This document shows, in pieces, positions 16,709 to 23,942 of a stretch of DNA of 64,000 nucleotides. The stretch spans positions 372,001-436,000 of the forward strand of contig NZ_JMPJ01000065.1 of NCBI RefSeq assembly GCF_000735345.1, read 5' to 3'. Position 1 is the first letter of the stretch. Every line of letters starts with the position of its first letter. Both the position numbers and the translations under genes were made by a program. The stretch is from Ewingella americana ATCC 33852 (GTDB taxonomy: Bacteria > Pseudomonadota > Gammaproteobacteria > Enterobacterales > Enterobacteriaceae). The notes beneath the pieces were generated by a model. That model made no database searches, had not been told where the DNA came from, and saw only the letters and a program-made list of their open reading frames with translations.

Positions 16709-17284
16709 TCACGACAAGTCGTGCAGCTCTTTCTTCAACGCTTTGCCAAGGCTGATGTCGCTGAACTCCACCGCCAGTCCAGCGCGCTGCGGCGTACAGC
16801 ACATCAGGCCAACGTGAATACTTTTCGCGGCGGGGAATGGGCACAGACGCAGCAGCGGCCAGACTTGGCCATCCGTTGAGTATTGCACCCGCAAGCAGCC
16901 TTCGGTCAGGGTGACGCGCATCGAAAAATCTCGCGGATCGCCGGAAAAAATCCCCGTCGCCCAGTCTGAATTTTCATTGGTCAGCACGCTGCCAATCATC
17001 GGCTGGCCGTCATTCAACTCAATTCCAGCCTTCAACCAGTGGCTCTCATCGGCAGTGACCATGATACCCGCCTGATCGTACAGCGTGGTGAAATCGCTGC
17101 GCACCCGGACCTGTAAGGTGAAGTCTTCCGCCACGTCCCAGCCATAAACATGTCCGCTAAATCGGTTGAAGCCATACCAGGTATTGCTCCAAAAATCGGT
17201 GGTGTCGTCCGTCACAGCGCGCAACACGCCATCTTGCTCCGACCACTGCTGCGGCGGATTAATCCATCGAGGAGTAGAAATCAT
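16709..17284 (-). CDS. DUF1349 (concanavalin-like fold) protein
   Basis: A 191-residue protein of the DUF1349 family, a beta-jelly-roll, concanavalin A-like fold related to yeast Ree1 and to carbohydrate-binding domains. Typical markers are the N-terminal W-S-E-Q-D-G-V-L, T-D-F-W-S-N-T-W-Y-G, the strand D-F-T-L-Q-V-R-V, D-Q-A-G-I-M-V and W-L-K-A-G-I-E-L. There is no signal peptide, so it is cytoplasmic. It may bind a sugar. It is the last chromosomal gene before the island. A leftward-pointing terminator sits about 60 bases upstream of it. Confidence 0.85.
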   Translation of the reverse strand: MISTPRWINPPQQWSEQDGVLRAVTDDTTDFWSNTWYGFNRFSGHVYGWDVAEDFTLQVRVRSDFTTLYDQAGIMVTADESHWLKAGIELNDGQPMIGSVLTNENSDWATGIFSGDPRDFSMRVTLTEGCLRVQYSTDGQVWPLLRLCPFPAAKSIHVGLMCCTPQRAGLAVEFSDISLGKALKKELHDLS

Positions 17285-17340
17285 GGGCAGTTCCTAGGCT
17301 AAAGAGTGGAAGGGTAAGGATAGAGGGGATGGCAGAAAAA

Positions 17341-17352
17341 ACAAAAAAGCCC
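17341..17352 (+). repeat. 12-bp direct repeat, left copy (possible island edge)
   Basis: ACAAAAAAGCCC here is identical and in the same orientation at 30632-30643, 13.3 kb away. The two copies bracket the AT-rich island. Both are parts of terminator hairpins, so the identity could be coincidence or an attachment-site duplication. Confidence 0.35.
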
Positions 17353-17364
17353 CTCTCGGGGCTT
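17341..17364 (-). terminator. Rho-independent terminator reading leftward
   Basis: The stem AAGCCCC (17347-17353) pairs with GGGGCTT (17358-17364) around TCTC. Read on the minus strand it is followed by six T residues. No intact leftward gene lies directly to its right. It could be the original terminator of ssb or its neighbour, now cut off by the island. Confidence 0.8.
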
Positions 17365-17384
17365 CTTTGCTTATGGTCCTTAAT

Positions 17385-17551
17385 GCTGAGGAACCATAGT
17401 TTCTGAGTCATATTGCCGCTGAGGGCAAATAATCAGAACGGTAGTTCACATATAAAACCGATAAAGAAGGACAACCCATTGATTAAGTTATCTTTAAAAT
17501 AAAAAACGCTACATATGTTAAGTTAACACATGCATTTCAGTACATCAGTCT
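17385..17551. other. Left island margin, no gene seen
   Basis: No coding sequence is supported here. The DNA turns sharply AT-rich. An inverted repeat TGTTAA-G-TTAACA at 17516-17528 is the only clear structure. A TTGTTAACAA palindrome occurs near the other edge at 30546-30555. Confidence 0.4.
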
Positions 17552-17800
17552 TTGCGTTTTGTAAAAAATGGGACCAAATGTAAAGATAGAAAGTTTACAA
17601 TTTACACATTCACTCGTCGTTTGGCGTATGAAGAGTATCTTCTAAACCTGTTGCTTCATAGGCTTCTTCAGAAACAGGAACGACGTGCAAATGAACATTT
17701 TCAGACAATAGGAAAAACTCGCCTTTCTCAATTAAGAGCATTTCTTCCATACTACATACAGGACTTTCAAAGAGTTTTTTATCCATCTAAAATCCTTTAG
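17552..17800 (+). CDS. Small basic protein, hypothetical
   Basis: An 82-residue ORF with GTK-rich start and a Leu/Arg-rich, probably helical body (residues 24-70). Nothing identifies a family. Its codon use is AT-rich like the island cargo. The ribosome site is not convincing. It may be a real accessory gene or chance coding. Confidence 0.3.
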   Translation: MRFVKNGTKCKDRKFTIYTFTRRLAYEEYLLNLLLHRLLQKQERRANEHFQTIGKTRLSQLRAFLPYYIQDFQRVFYPSKIL

Positions 17801-17893
17801 ATGAAAGGATCATCTGTTAATTGTATTTATCAACAGGTTATTATATCACTTTAAAACTTTGACCTGCACCCATCATTAGATATTTACAATAGC

Positions 17894-18124
17894 GTGCTTA
17901 CAGCAATACTCGCAGGCATAAATGCCTGCCTTAACTTCGCAGAGAATATTAATTGTCTGCCATCGGGGGGGAACGGCTTTACCAGCCGTAAGATAATGCG
18001 GGCTGCAGTGTTCAACTACATAGAGTGTGATTGCAATCGGTGGCATCGCCACAGTGCCTGCTGCGAGCGGCTGAGGCCACTGCAGGCAAAACCAAACCGT
18101 CTGATCCAAAGCATAAGAATTTGA
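17894..18124 (+). pseudogene. IS3-family transposase (OrfB) C-terminal remnant
   Basis: The frame reads R-K-I-M-R-A-A-V-F-N-Y-I-E-C then N-R-W-H-R-H-S-A-C. This matches the end of the DDE transposase (OrfB) of IS3-family elements of the IS1222 kind, which I recall as having [20 protein letters not shown]. Upstream only scraps of the integrase core fold remain and the tail diverges, so this is a decayed fragment. No matching end repeat was found on its right. Confidence 0.65.
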
Positions 18125-18202
18125 TTCATGATGTGCTCGCCCTCGTATGTAGTAAAGGCAAAGGCATCGCATTGTCGATGGTGATTACGCGCTATTTAGG
18201 GG

Positions 18203-18492
18203 CTGAGAACAGAAGAAACGGTTCAGTCGGCGAAATCACTTAAGACGTGGCAACAGTCGCTGGCGCGTGGGGATGTACTGTTGCGTGTTGTATCCGGCGC
18301 CAAAGGCGGCAGACCGAGAAATACAACGGTCGCTAGGTGCAATGAGTTGGTGCACGGCTTAAATGCTGCGGTAGCATATTCGGTCGAGCACGGTGGTAAG
18401 TTGGCCGATAAACTTGGGCTGAGGAGCGCGATCGCTACGTAAATGTGTTTAAGGATGCGAGTTTTTCTGGGAAAAAGCGCCGCACAGGCTGA
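18203..18492 (+). pseudogene. Degraded tyrosine integrase (Integrase_1-type) fragment
   Basis: One frame (18203-18442) reads T-V-Q-S-A-K-S-L-K-T-W-Q-Q-S-L and then V-V-S-G-A-K-G-G-R-P-R-N-T, the mid-region signature of integrases with the PF12835/Integrase_1 domain. After G-G-K-L-A-D-K-L-G the match jumps to a different frame, E-E-R-D-R-Y-V-N-V-F (18421-18492), which resembles the C-terminal catalytic-tyrosine end. The stretch holding the catalytic His/Arg box is missing. It is an internal-deletion remnant of an earlier mobile element, on the left margin of the island. Confidence 0.6.
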
Positions 18493-18495
18493 GAT

Positions 18496-18657
18496 ATGCA
18501 GATATACGAGAGACTACAGAGTAGCATAGGAAAAATTGCCTTAGCAGGAAAGAAGCTGAGGCCATGGTTTCGATGGATTTGGAACATGGAGATGGAAAAG
18601 GTTGCAAAGTTTCGAGAGTTTATGGTAGATAAATATCAAAAAAATATTACTGGTTAA
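18496..18657 (+). CDS. Small ORF upstream of the ATPase gene (53 aa)
   Basis: ATG at 18496 opens a 53-residue frame, basic and tryptophan-rich in the middle (R-P-W-F-R-W-I-W-N), ending with TAA at 18655-18657, only 8 bases before the ATPase ATG. The ATPase gene has no good ribosome site of its own, so coupling to this short ORF would explain its translation. A stop codon at 18490-18492 precedes it. No family is recognised; it could also be chance. Confidence 0.4.
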   Translation: MQIYERLQSSIGKIALAGKKLRPWFRWIWNMEMEKVAKFREFMVDKYQKNITG

Positions 18658-18665
18658 TAAATCAA

Positions 18666-20303
18666 ATGAAAATTGCACACATATATATAAAAAAGTACAA
18701 AATCCTTAACGAAATAAATATACCTATAAACGCAGAGCACGATTGTAACTTCAATCATGGCTGCATAGAAATAAATAAAAAAGAAAAAGATTTAGTTCCC
18801 GAAAAATATTATGATGAAATCTCTCTCTCAGCTGTAATCGGTGAAAATGGCGTAGGTAAAAGCACGTTACTTGAATTCATAGAAGCCTCCTTTAGTTATA
18901 TTAACGGCTCCGGAATAATTGTTTGGCACGATCCCGATAGCGGATACCTAATACATGTATACAACATGGATGTTAAACAAGTTAATAACACATCTCAATT
19001 CTCACATGAAATATATTACCTTTATGAAACTACGTTATTCAAGGAAAACGTAAAAGTAATAAAGATAAATAATCTGCCGAGCCCTACCGGAGAATCGAAA
19101 AATAAAAAATCAAGACATGTCAAAAACATACCGCTATCAAAGATAGAAATAAATACTAAAGACCGTTTTTTACGGACGTACACCTATCTCCTACATAATC
19201 CAAGAGGGAATAAACTCAAGGGTTCTCAAGCAAGCTTTGAATTTATATTTAACCACCACAACCTTAACGATATAATTGAGTTGAATAATAAATATAAAAT
19301 CAAGCGGGGCAACTCAAATAGTTACGTCGTCAACAAAATTGATAAAATATTTAGTTATAAATACGAGTCAACTAACACCATAGATGAAATAATTGACCAG
19401 ATATTAGATGCTACATGTTTATCTACGCTAAAATCATTAGTATCAGGACTCAAATATGAATCCAGTGAACTCAACATGTATTTAATTGAGTTAATCTCAT
19501 CCTACCTGAATAACAGAAGTTACGGCGTGGGAAATGCGAATCAATCCTTTGAGTTATGCCTTAAAGTGCTTAACAAAAATTCAATCTCAGAAAAATTATT
19601 AGACAATTATATTAATGGTTTTAGGTCACTTTCATACTTATTAGAAAACGAGATTATTTTAAAAAATAATAACATAGAAAGTATAGTAATTGAAGATGAA
19701 AGAATCACGGTAAAAACTGAAAGTGCAGAAGAAGCCTATCGTGGTGTCAAACACCTCGACGCAATACCAAGAGTGATTAAGCATAATATTTCATATGGAT
19801 GGAAAGGTTTCAGTAGTGGAGAGTATGCATTAATAAAATTCTTTTGCGAACTTGAAGCAGCAGTATTAAAGTTACAAAAAAAAACCAAAAGTTTTATATT
19901 TATAATTGATGAGGTAGATTTATATCTTCATCCTGAGTGGCAAAGAGAGTTCATTGATGAGCTAATTGAACATTTAGCATCTCTTCGAATAAACATGAAG
20001 TCACAAGTGATATTAACTACTCACTCCCCCATCATCATAAGCGACTTTCTATCTGAGAATATAGTAGCACTTAATAAAAACAATTCTGGTCAAGTGGAAA
20101 AAGTTAGTTCCAGAGGATTTGGAACACCGATATCTGAGCTCTACATTGATGGAATGCATTTATCATCAACTTTTGGATCTCGCTCAAAAAGATATATTGA
20201 TGACATAATTGAAAGTCGTGACAACCTTGACGAATTCCAGAAAAAACTCATCGAGAAAATTAAAAGTAAAAATATCAGATTAATGCTCGGAGCGTCCCAA
20301 TGA
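18666..20303 (+). CDS. Septu-like (PtuA-type) AAA/ABC ATPase
   Basis: A 545-residue SMC/ABC-type ATPase that forms a two-gene module with the HNH nuclease gene that follows. Walker A G-E-N-G-V-G-K-S-T is at 59-67, an ABC signature-like F-S-S-G-E at 382-386, Walker B I-F-I-I-D-E-V-D at 411-418 followed by L-Y-L-H-P, and the H-loop T-T-H-S-P at 451-455. The roughly 310 residues between Walker A and the signature are helical, replacing the long coiled coil of SMC proteins. This layout is that of PtuA in Septu and of the ATPase of retron-Septu hybrids, which sense phage infection and activate the nuclease. No reverse transcriptase is near. Its stop overlaps the nuclease start (ATGA). Codons are strongly AT-rich. 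Confidence 0.8.
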   Translation: MKIAHIYIKKYKILNEINIPINAEHDCNFNHGCIEINKKEKDLVPEKYYDEISLSAVIGENGVGKSTLLEFIEASFSYINGSGIIVWHDPDSGYLIHVYNMDVKQVNNTSQFSHEIYYLYETTLFKENVKVIKINNLPSPTGESKNKKSRHVKNIPLSKIEINTKDRFLRTYTYLLHNPRGNKLKGSQASFEFIFNHHNLNDIIELNNKYKIKRGNSNSYVVNKIDKIFSYKYESTNTIDEIIDQILDATCLSTLKSLVSGLKYESSELNMYLIELISSYLNNRSYGVGNANQSFELCLKVLNKNSISEKLLDNYINGFRSLSYLLENEIILKNNNIESIVIEDERITVKTESAEEAYRGVKHLDAIPRVIKHNISYGWKGFSSGEYALIKFFCELEAAVLKLQKKTKSFIFIIDEVDLYLHPEWQREFIDELIEHLASLRINMKSQVILTTHSPIIISDFLSENIVALNKNNSGQVEKVSSRGFGTPISELYIDGMHLSSTFGSRSKRYIDDIIESRDNLDEFQKKLIEKIKSKNIRLMLGASQ

Positions 20304-21496
20304 TTAAAACCACCCCGCGATTCACGAAGGATTTCATGGTTCGCTATAGAAATGAAGTATCTGTTAAAAAAGTTTTCAAAGAAATATGTGAAATTAATCA
20401 ATTTGTACCATATGAAAGCAAGAGAATATTTGAATATTATTTTAGCTTAAACAATATAATGAAATTAACATTGCTCCCGGCAAATTATTTAAAATGGTAT
20501 GTAAAAGAACTGGAAATAAACTTACCAATAATAATCCAAAGATATAACCCCACCATATTGCTTACTGATTTTGATATTAGTAAGCTATCCATGCTTCCTG
20601 AATCAACGAGGAACAAGGCTGATAAGCTTAAAGTAATCGATTGTTTACAACTTACAATTGCTGAGCTTAACAGAATAAAATGTGTAAAGAATGAAATAAT
20701 CGTTGATGAGTTAATCTCTTACATTAACAATCCTACATTACCGGGTGACATTAGAAAAAACCTTGAAAAAGTGAAAGGATTCCTAAATGGCAAACCTGGC
20801 GTATTGAATGAAATATACCCTACAAAATTTCCCATTTGGGTTAATATGCTCGAAAAAGCATTTGATTACGAACATGTTAGTAAAAAATTTGGTCATGAAA
20901 TAAATGGTTTCTATAACATTGGCTATTGTCCATATTGCAATGATGAACCGATACACTCAATCCAGTCTACACGAAAGACCTTTAGACCACCTCTTGACCA
21001 TTTTTTACCTAAAGCTCTTTACCCTTTTTTAGCAGTATCAATATATAATCTAATACCTTCAGGAACCAGATGTAACAACTCATTTAAGCTTATGAGAGAC
21101 ACAAGAACTGCTTCTAATCCTAATTTAATTACAGATCAGATCCCACATCAGGCAGTTTTTTTAATTAACTACATCCCAGATGTCAAGGTCTCTACAAACA
21201 ATATATCAATTGATATTTTAAATATAAGCGAAAAATTCAAAGTTAACACCGAAATATTTGGCCTATATGATGTTTATAACAAACCAGATACTAAGCAAGA
21301 AGTTGCTTGGATAATGGAAAGAATTGAATTCTTAAGGGACTCCGGAACTCTCAATGAGACATTAAATGATTTTAATAGATTTTACCTACATCTAAAAATT
21401 CAATTAGGGGAAAAGGCAAATAATTTTAGATGGAAAAAGTTGCTTTTAGACACAGTTAATCAAATGACCGACTCAAGCTTCAATGCCTGCATATAG
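20300..21496 (+). CDS. HNH endonuclease partner of the ATPase (PtuB-like)
   Basis: A 398-residue protein with an HNH (beta-beta-alpha-metal) nuclease motif in its middle: C-P-Y-C (210-213), L-D-H-F-L-P-K (232-238, with the catalytic His), N250, and R-C-N-N-S-F-K (257-263). The second zinc pair keeps only one cysteine (S-G-T-R-C-N). About 200 helical residues precede the HNH motif and about 130 follow, so it is larger than the PtuB proteins I know. Translation is coupled to the ATPase (ATGA overlap at 20300). The role by analogy is cutting host or phage nucleic acid once the ATPase is triggered. Its stop codon abuts an IS3-family fragment, so the C-terminus could be altered or shortened. Confidence 0.8.
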   Translation: MIKTTPRFTKDFMVRYRNEVSVKKVFKEICEINQFVPYESKRIFEYYFSLNNIMKLTLLPANYLKWYVKELEINLPIIIQRYNPTILLTDFDISKLSMLPESTRNKADKLKVIDCLQLTIAELNRIKCVKNEIIVDELISYINNPTLPGDIRKNLEKVKGFLNGKPGVLNEIYPTKFPIWVNMLEKAFDYEHVSKKFGHEINGFYNIGYCPYCNDEPIHSIQSTRKTFRPPLDHFLPKALYPFLAVSIYNLIPSGTRCNNSFKLMRDTRTASNPNLITDQIPHQAVFLINYIPDVKVSTNNISIDILNISEKFKVNTEIFGLYDVYNKPDTKQEVAWIMERIEFLRDSGTLNETLNDFNRFYLHLKIQLGEKANNFRWKKLLLDTVNQMTDSSFNACI

Positions 21497-21724
21497 ATTT
21501 AAGCCGCTTCACCTCAGGAACTTCCATGCCACCAAACTTCTTGCGCCAGGTGTAGAAAGTGGCATCGGAAATGGCGTGCTTGCGGGCAGAAACACCGCCT
21601 TCCACTTCGCGGAGAATACTGATGATCTGTTCGTTGGAAAAACGCTTCTTCATGGGGATGTCTTCATGTGGCTTATGAAGACATTACTAACATCGAGGTG
21701 TATTAATCAACGGGGAGCAGGTCA
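21497..21724 (-). mobile_element. IS3-family (IS1222-like) left-end fragment with OrfA start
   Basis: On the minus strand the frame from ATG 21652 reads M-K-K-R-F-S-N-E-Q-I-I-S-I-L-R-E-V-E-G-G, then D-A-T-F-Y-T-W-R-K-K-F-G-G-M-E-V and K-R-L-K-S. This is the start of the IS3-family OrfA helix-turn-helix protein. About three residues are missing where E-L-C usually precedes R-K-H. The terminal repeat TGACCTGCTCCCCGTTGA is at 21724-21707. The element is cut at about 21497, right at the end of the HNH gene, and the rest of the IS is absent. Confidence 0.8.
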
Positions 21725-21806
21725 ACGTTATTGAAATGATTAATTTCTTTTCATGCTGGCCTAAACTTATATAATGAGCACAGTTATTAACCACTATAGA
21801 AAGATC

Positions 21807-22115
21807 ATGAACAATTACTCCATTTCGAGAATTCATAAAATGATACGGGCGCGGCATAACGCCGCACTCATTCATTGGAGTAAATTCAATTGGTTAGAAC
21901 CAGATCATGGCGACGCCATCAAACTTTTCGCTTAAAAGCTAAACGGAGAAAATGCCTCTTATCAACACACCAAACAGATCATGCGCTGGGAAAAATGTAT
22001 TCTACTCCCTGCCAATGCTCTTGTTACCTTTGCGGACATCAACGAACACATCATGGCCAGAATATCCAAGAGCAACGAGCACGCCTGTTGTTCGTCTAAG
22101 GCTATTTTAAAATAA
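21807..22115 (+). pseudogene. ORF interrupted by one in-frame TAA, unknown
   Basis: ATG 21807 opens 42 codons to a TAA at 21933-21935. The same frame then stays open for 59 more codons to TAA at 22113. Both parts look protein-like (L-I-H-W-S-K-F-N-W-L-E-P-D before, N-A-L-V-T-F-A-D-I-N-E-H-I-M-A-R-I after), as if one ~100-residue gene had gained a stop. A TATAAT hexamer is at 21770-21775. I do not recognise the family. Confidence 0.35.
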
Positions 22116-22119
22116 AATG

Positions 22120-22169
22120 ACACGGTGCTGGCTAAGTAATAGATATTAAGCTCAGATACAGCACCGTGT
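22120..22169 (-). terminator. 11-bp inverted repeat, probable terminator of herA
   Basis: ACACGGTGCTG (22120-22130) and CAGCACCGTGT (22159-22169) are perfect inverted copies with a 28-base loop. On the minus strand the hairpin is followed by CATTTTATTTT. It lies 28 bases after the HerA stop, so it likely ends the SIR2-HerA transcript. The loop is longer than usual. Confidence 0.6.
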
Positions 22170-22196
22170 ATATCATCATAAAGTGAAAATATAAAA

Positions 22197-23930
22197 CTAA
22201 TCCACCTTCCAACTACCTGAAAAATTTGCATTTTTAGAGTTTGGAACATTGAGAGGCTTTTTCATTTTTACTGTCATGGGGAATGGGAAATCCACACCCA
22301 ACATCAAGGCTTCACCTTGTCCCAAAACAGGAAGAAATGAAGCTGAACGCTGATCAATTGCACCTACCGCCTTTTTAACAATATCTTGGTCAAGCTGATT
22401 AGTTAGTCTGTGCACTATAAGAGTACCGATCTGGCTCAAAACATCTTCGGGAATGTCACGTGGGCGCTGAGTTGCAATAATGGTATTTAAACCATATTTC
22501 CTACCTTCTTTTGCTATATTCCCAAATGCATCTAGCTCAAATTTGTTTGAATCCTCACCTACTTTTTTATTTAAAAACTGATGTGCTTCATCAATAAATA
22601 TCAAAAGAGGTCTTTCATGGCTAATAAATCCTTTTCTTGCAACAGAAAGTAGTTTTCTTCCGATCGCATTAACAAGGATTTCACGTGAATTTGCTTCAAA
22701 TGGGACTTCAGATAAATCCAATCTGATAATTTTTGACTTACAGTCGACTCCACAAAATTCGTCGATTAAATTAGGTATAGTTTTGAGTGTATGGTCGACA
22801 TCGATCATCCATTCTAAATTTTTGTTACCAGAGTACGATTTAATACGAGAGATGAGGTTTAAGCAATGTCCAACGTCATTATCGGCTCTTCCCCCCCATA
22901 TTGTTGAGTTAGGATTTGTCGAAGTTCCGCCGTTTGGCCAAACACACTCATTCACAATTTGATCAGCAATATTCTTAAAAACCCAAGGAGCTAATTGAAT
23001 ATAAGAATTCATAGCTAGAAGCGCAGTCTCATACGGAAGCTTTTGCTGTCCGGATTTGTTTAGCAGAAACTGATTGGTTATATTAAGGTTATGCCCTGCT
23101 TGCGCATGGTATTGCCATACTATTTTCTGACTCTCAATTGCAGCATCCAATTTTGGTGACTGACTCTGAGCTGAAGGTCTTAGAAAGGCACGAATATCTG
23201 AGTCGGTAAACTGCCAATGCGGAAATGTTAATTTATTATTCTTGTTAGCTCTAATATGATTGCCAACATAATAACTTTCACAATTTAATGAATCATATTC
23301 ACCAGTAGGATCTATTACTATAGCTTTCCCTCCAGCATCACGCACTTGCTCAATGATATTTGTCATTGAGTAACTTTTCCCACCACCAGTAGCACCTAAA
23401 ATCGCACAATGTCTGGAAAATAACTTCTCAGGAGTGACATGTATTGTTACGGATGAATCATGAGGAAAAGTTGCAAGGGGCAAATATATTTTTTCGCTGG
23501 TATCATCCTGTTTGCCCTCTGCAATTATAGATACAAGCTCAGAATGAGCCGAGTATATTTGACTACCTAATCGTGGATGTTGTTTAATTCCTTTGTGATT
23601 TTTCCCATTAACAGGGTTTAAACTTACCAATAGTTGAATAAGACCAATTGGGTGATTCTCTAACGGTTTATCTGCTAAACCATCGACACTTAATCTTTCC
23701 CCACCCTCTATCCATACTTTTACTAGACGACCTAGTATCGCAGTCTCACCGACATCAATAAAGACAAACTCATTAACTTCTCCTGCAGCAATTCTATTAC
23801 CAAAAGACCAACCAGGTTCACCAGAACCCGCTTTCGAAAGGTTTGCAATTAATTCTGTTGCAGAAACATTGATTACGCTTCCTATACGCCTGATTGGATC
23901 GTATGGAGAAAACCATTTGTTTTGTCCCAT
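22197..23930 (-). CDS. HerA-type ATPase of a SIR2-HerA defence pair
   Basis: A 577-residue hexameric HerA/FtsK-superfamily DNA-translocase-like ATPase. An N-terminal beta-barrel HAS-like domain (about 10-90, with G-S-V-I-N-V and V-F-I-D-V-G) is followed by Walker A G-A-T-G-G-G-K-S (179-186), Walker B L-L-I-F-I-D-E-A-H (442-450) and the sensor A-T-Q-R-P-R-D-I-P (486-494). The start is ATG 23930 with AAGGTG 7 bases upstream, not the GTG two codons earlier. It follows the SIR2 gene by 12 bases. In the known SIR2-HerA (Nezha) system both proteins form one large complex that depletes NAD or cuts DNA in infected cells. Confidence 0.88.
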   Translation of the reverse strand: MGQNKWFSPYDPIRRIGSVINVSATELIANLSKAGSGEPGWSFGNRIAAGEVNEFVFIDVGETAILGRLVKVWIEGGERLSVDGLADKPLENHPIGLIQLLVSLNPVNGKNHKGIKQHPRLGSQIYSAHSELVSIIAEGKQDDTSEKIYLPLATFPHDSSVTIHVTPEKLFSRHCAILGATGGGKSYSMTNIIEQVRDAGGKAIVIDPTGEYDSLNCESYYVGNHIRANKNNKLTFPHWQFTDSDIRAFLRPSAQSQSPKLDAAIESQKIVWQYHAQAGHNLNITNQFLLNKSGQQKLPYETALLAMNSYIQLAPWVFKNIADQIVNECVWPNGGTSTNPNSTIWGGRADNDVGHCLNLISRIKSYSGNKNLEWMIDVDHTLKTIPNLIDEFCGVDCKSKIIRLDLSEVPFEANSREILVNAIGRKLLSVARKGFISHERPLLIFIDEAHQFLNKKVGEDSNKFELDAFGNIAKEGRKYGLNTIIATQRPRDIPEDVLSQIGTLIVHRLTNQLDQDIVKKAVGAIDQRSASFLPVLGQGEALMLGVDFPFPMTVKMKKPLNVPNSKNANFSGSWKVD

Positions 23931-23942
23931 AAGCACACCTTT

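Noticed and set aside
17285-17551. tRNA or tmRNA gene as integration site of the island
   Set aside because: No cloverleaf or CCA end is visible on either strand here or at 30540-30750.
17869-17884. TGACCTGCACCC, similar to the first bases of the IS3-family terminal repeat
   Set aside because: Only the first eight or nine bases match the 21707-21724 repeat and the following sequence differs, so it may be chance. Not listed as an IS end.
17801-18665. Possible retron (reverse transcriptase plus ncRNA) upstream of the ATPase-HNH pair
   Set aside because: No reverse transcriptase motif (YADD) in any frame and no suitable inverted-repeat RNA was found. The pair is treated as stand-alone.
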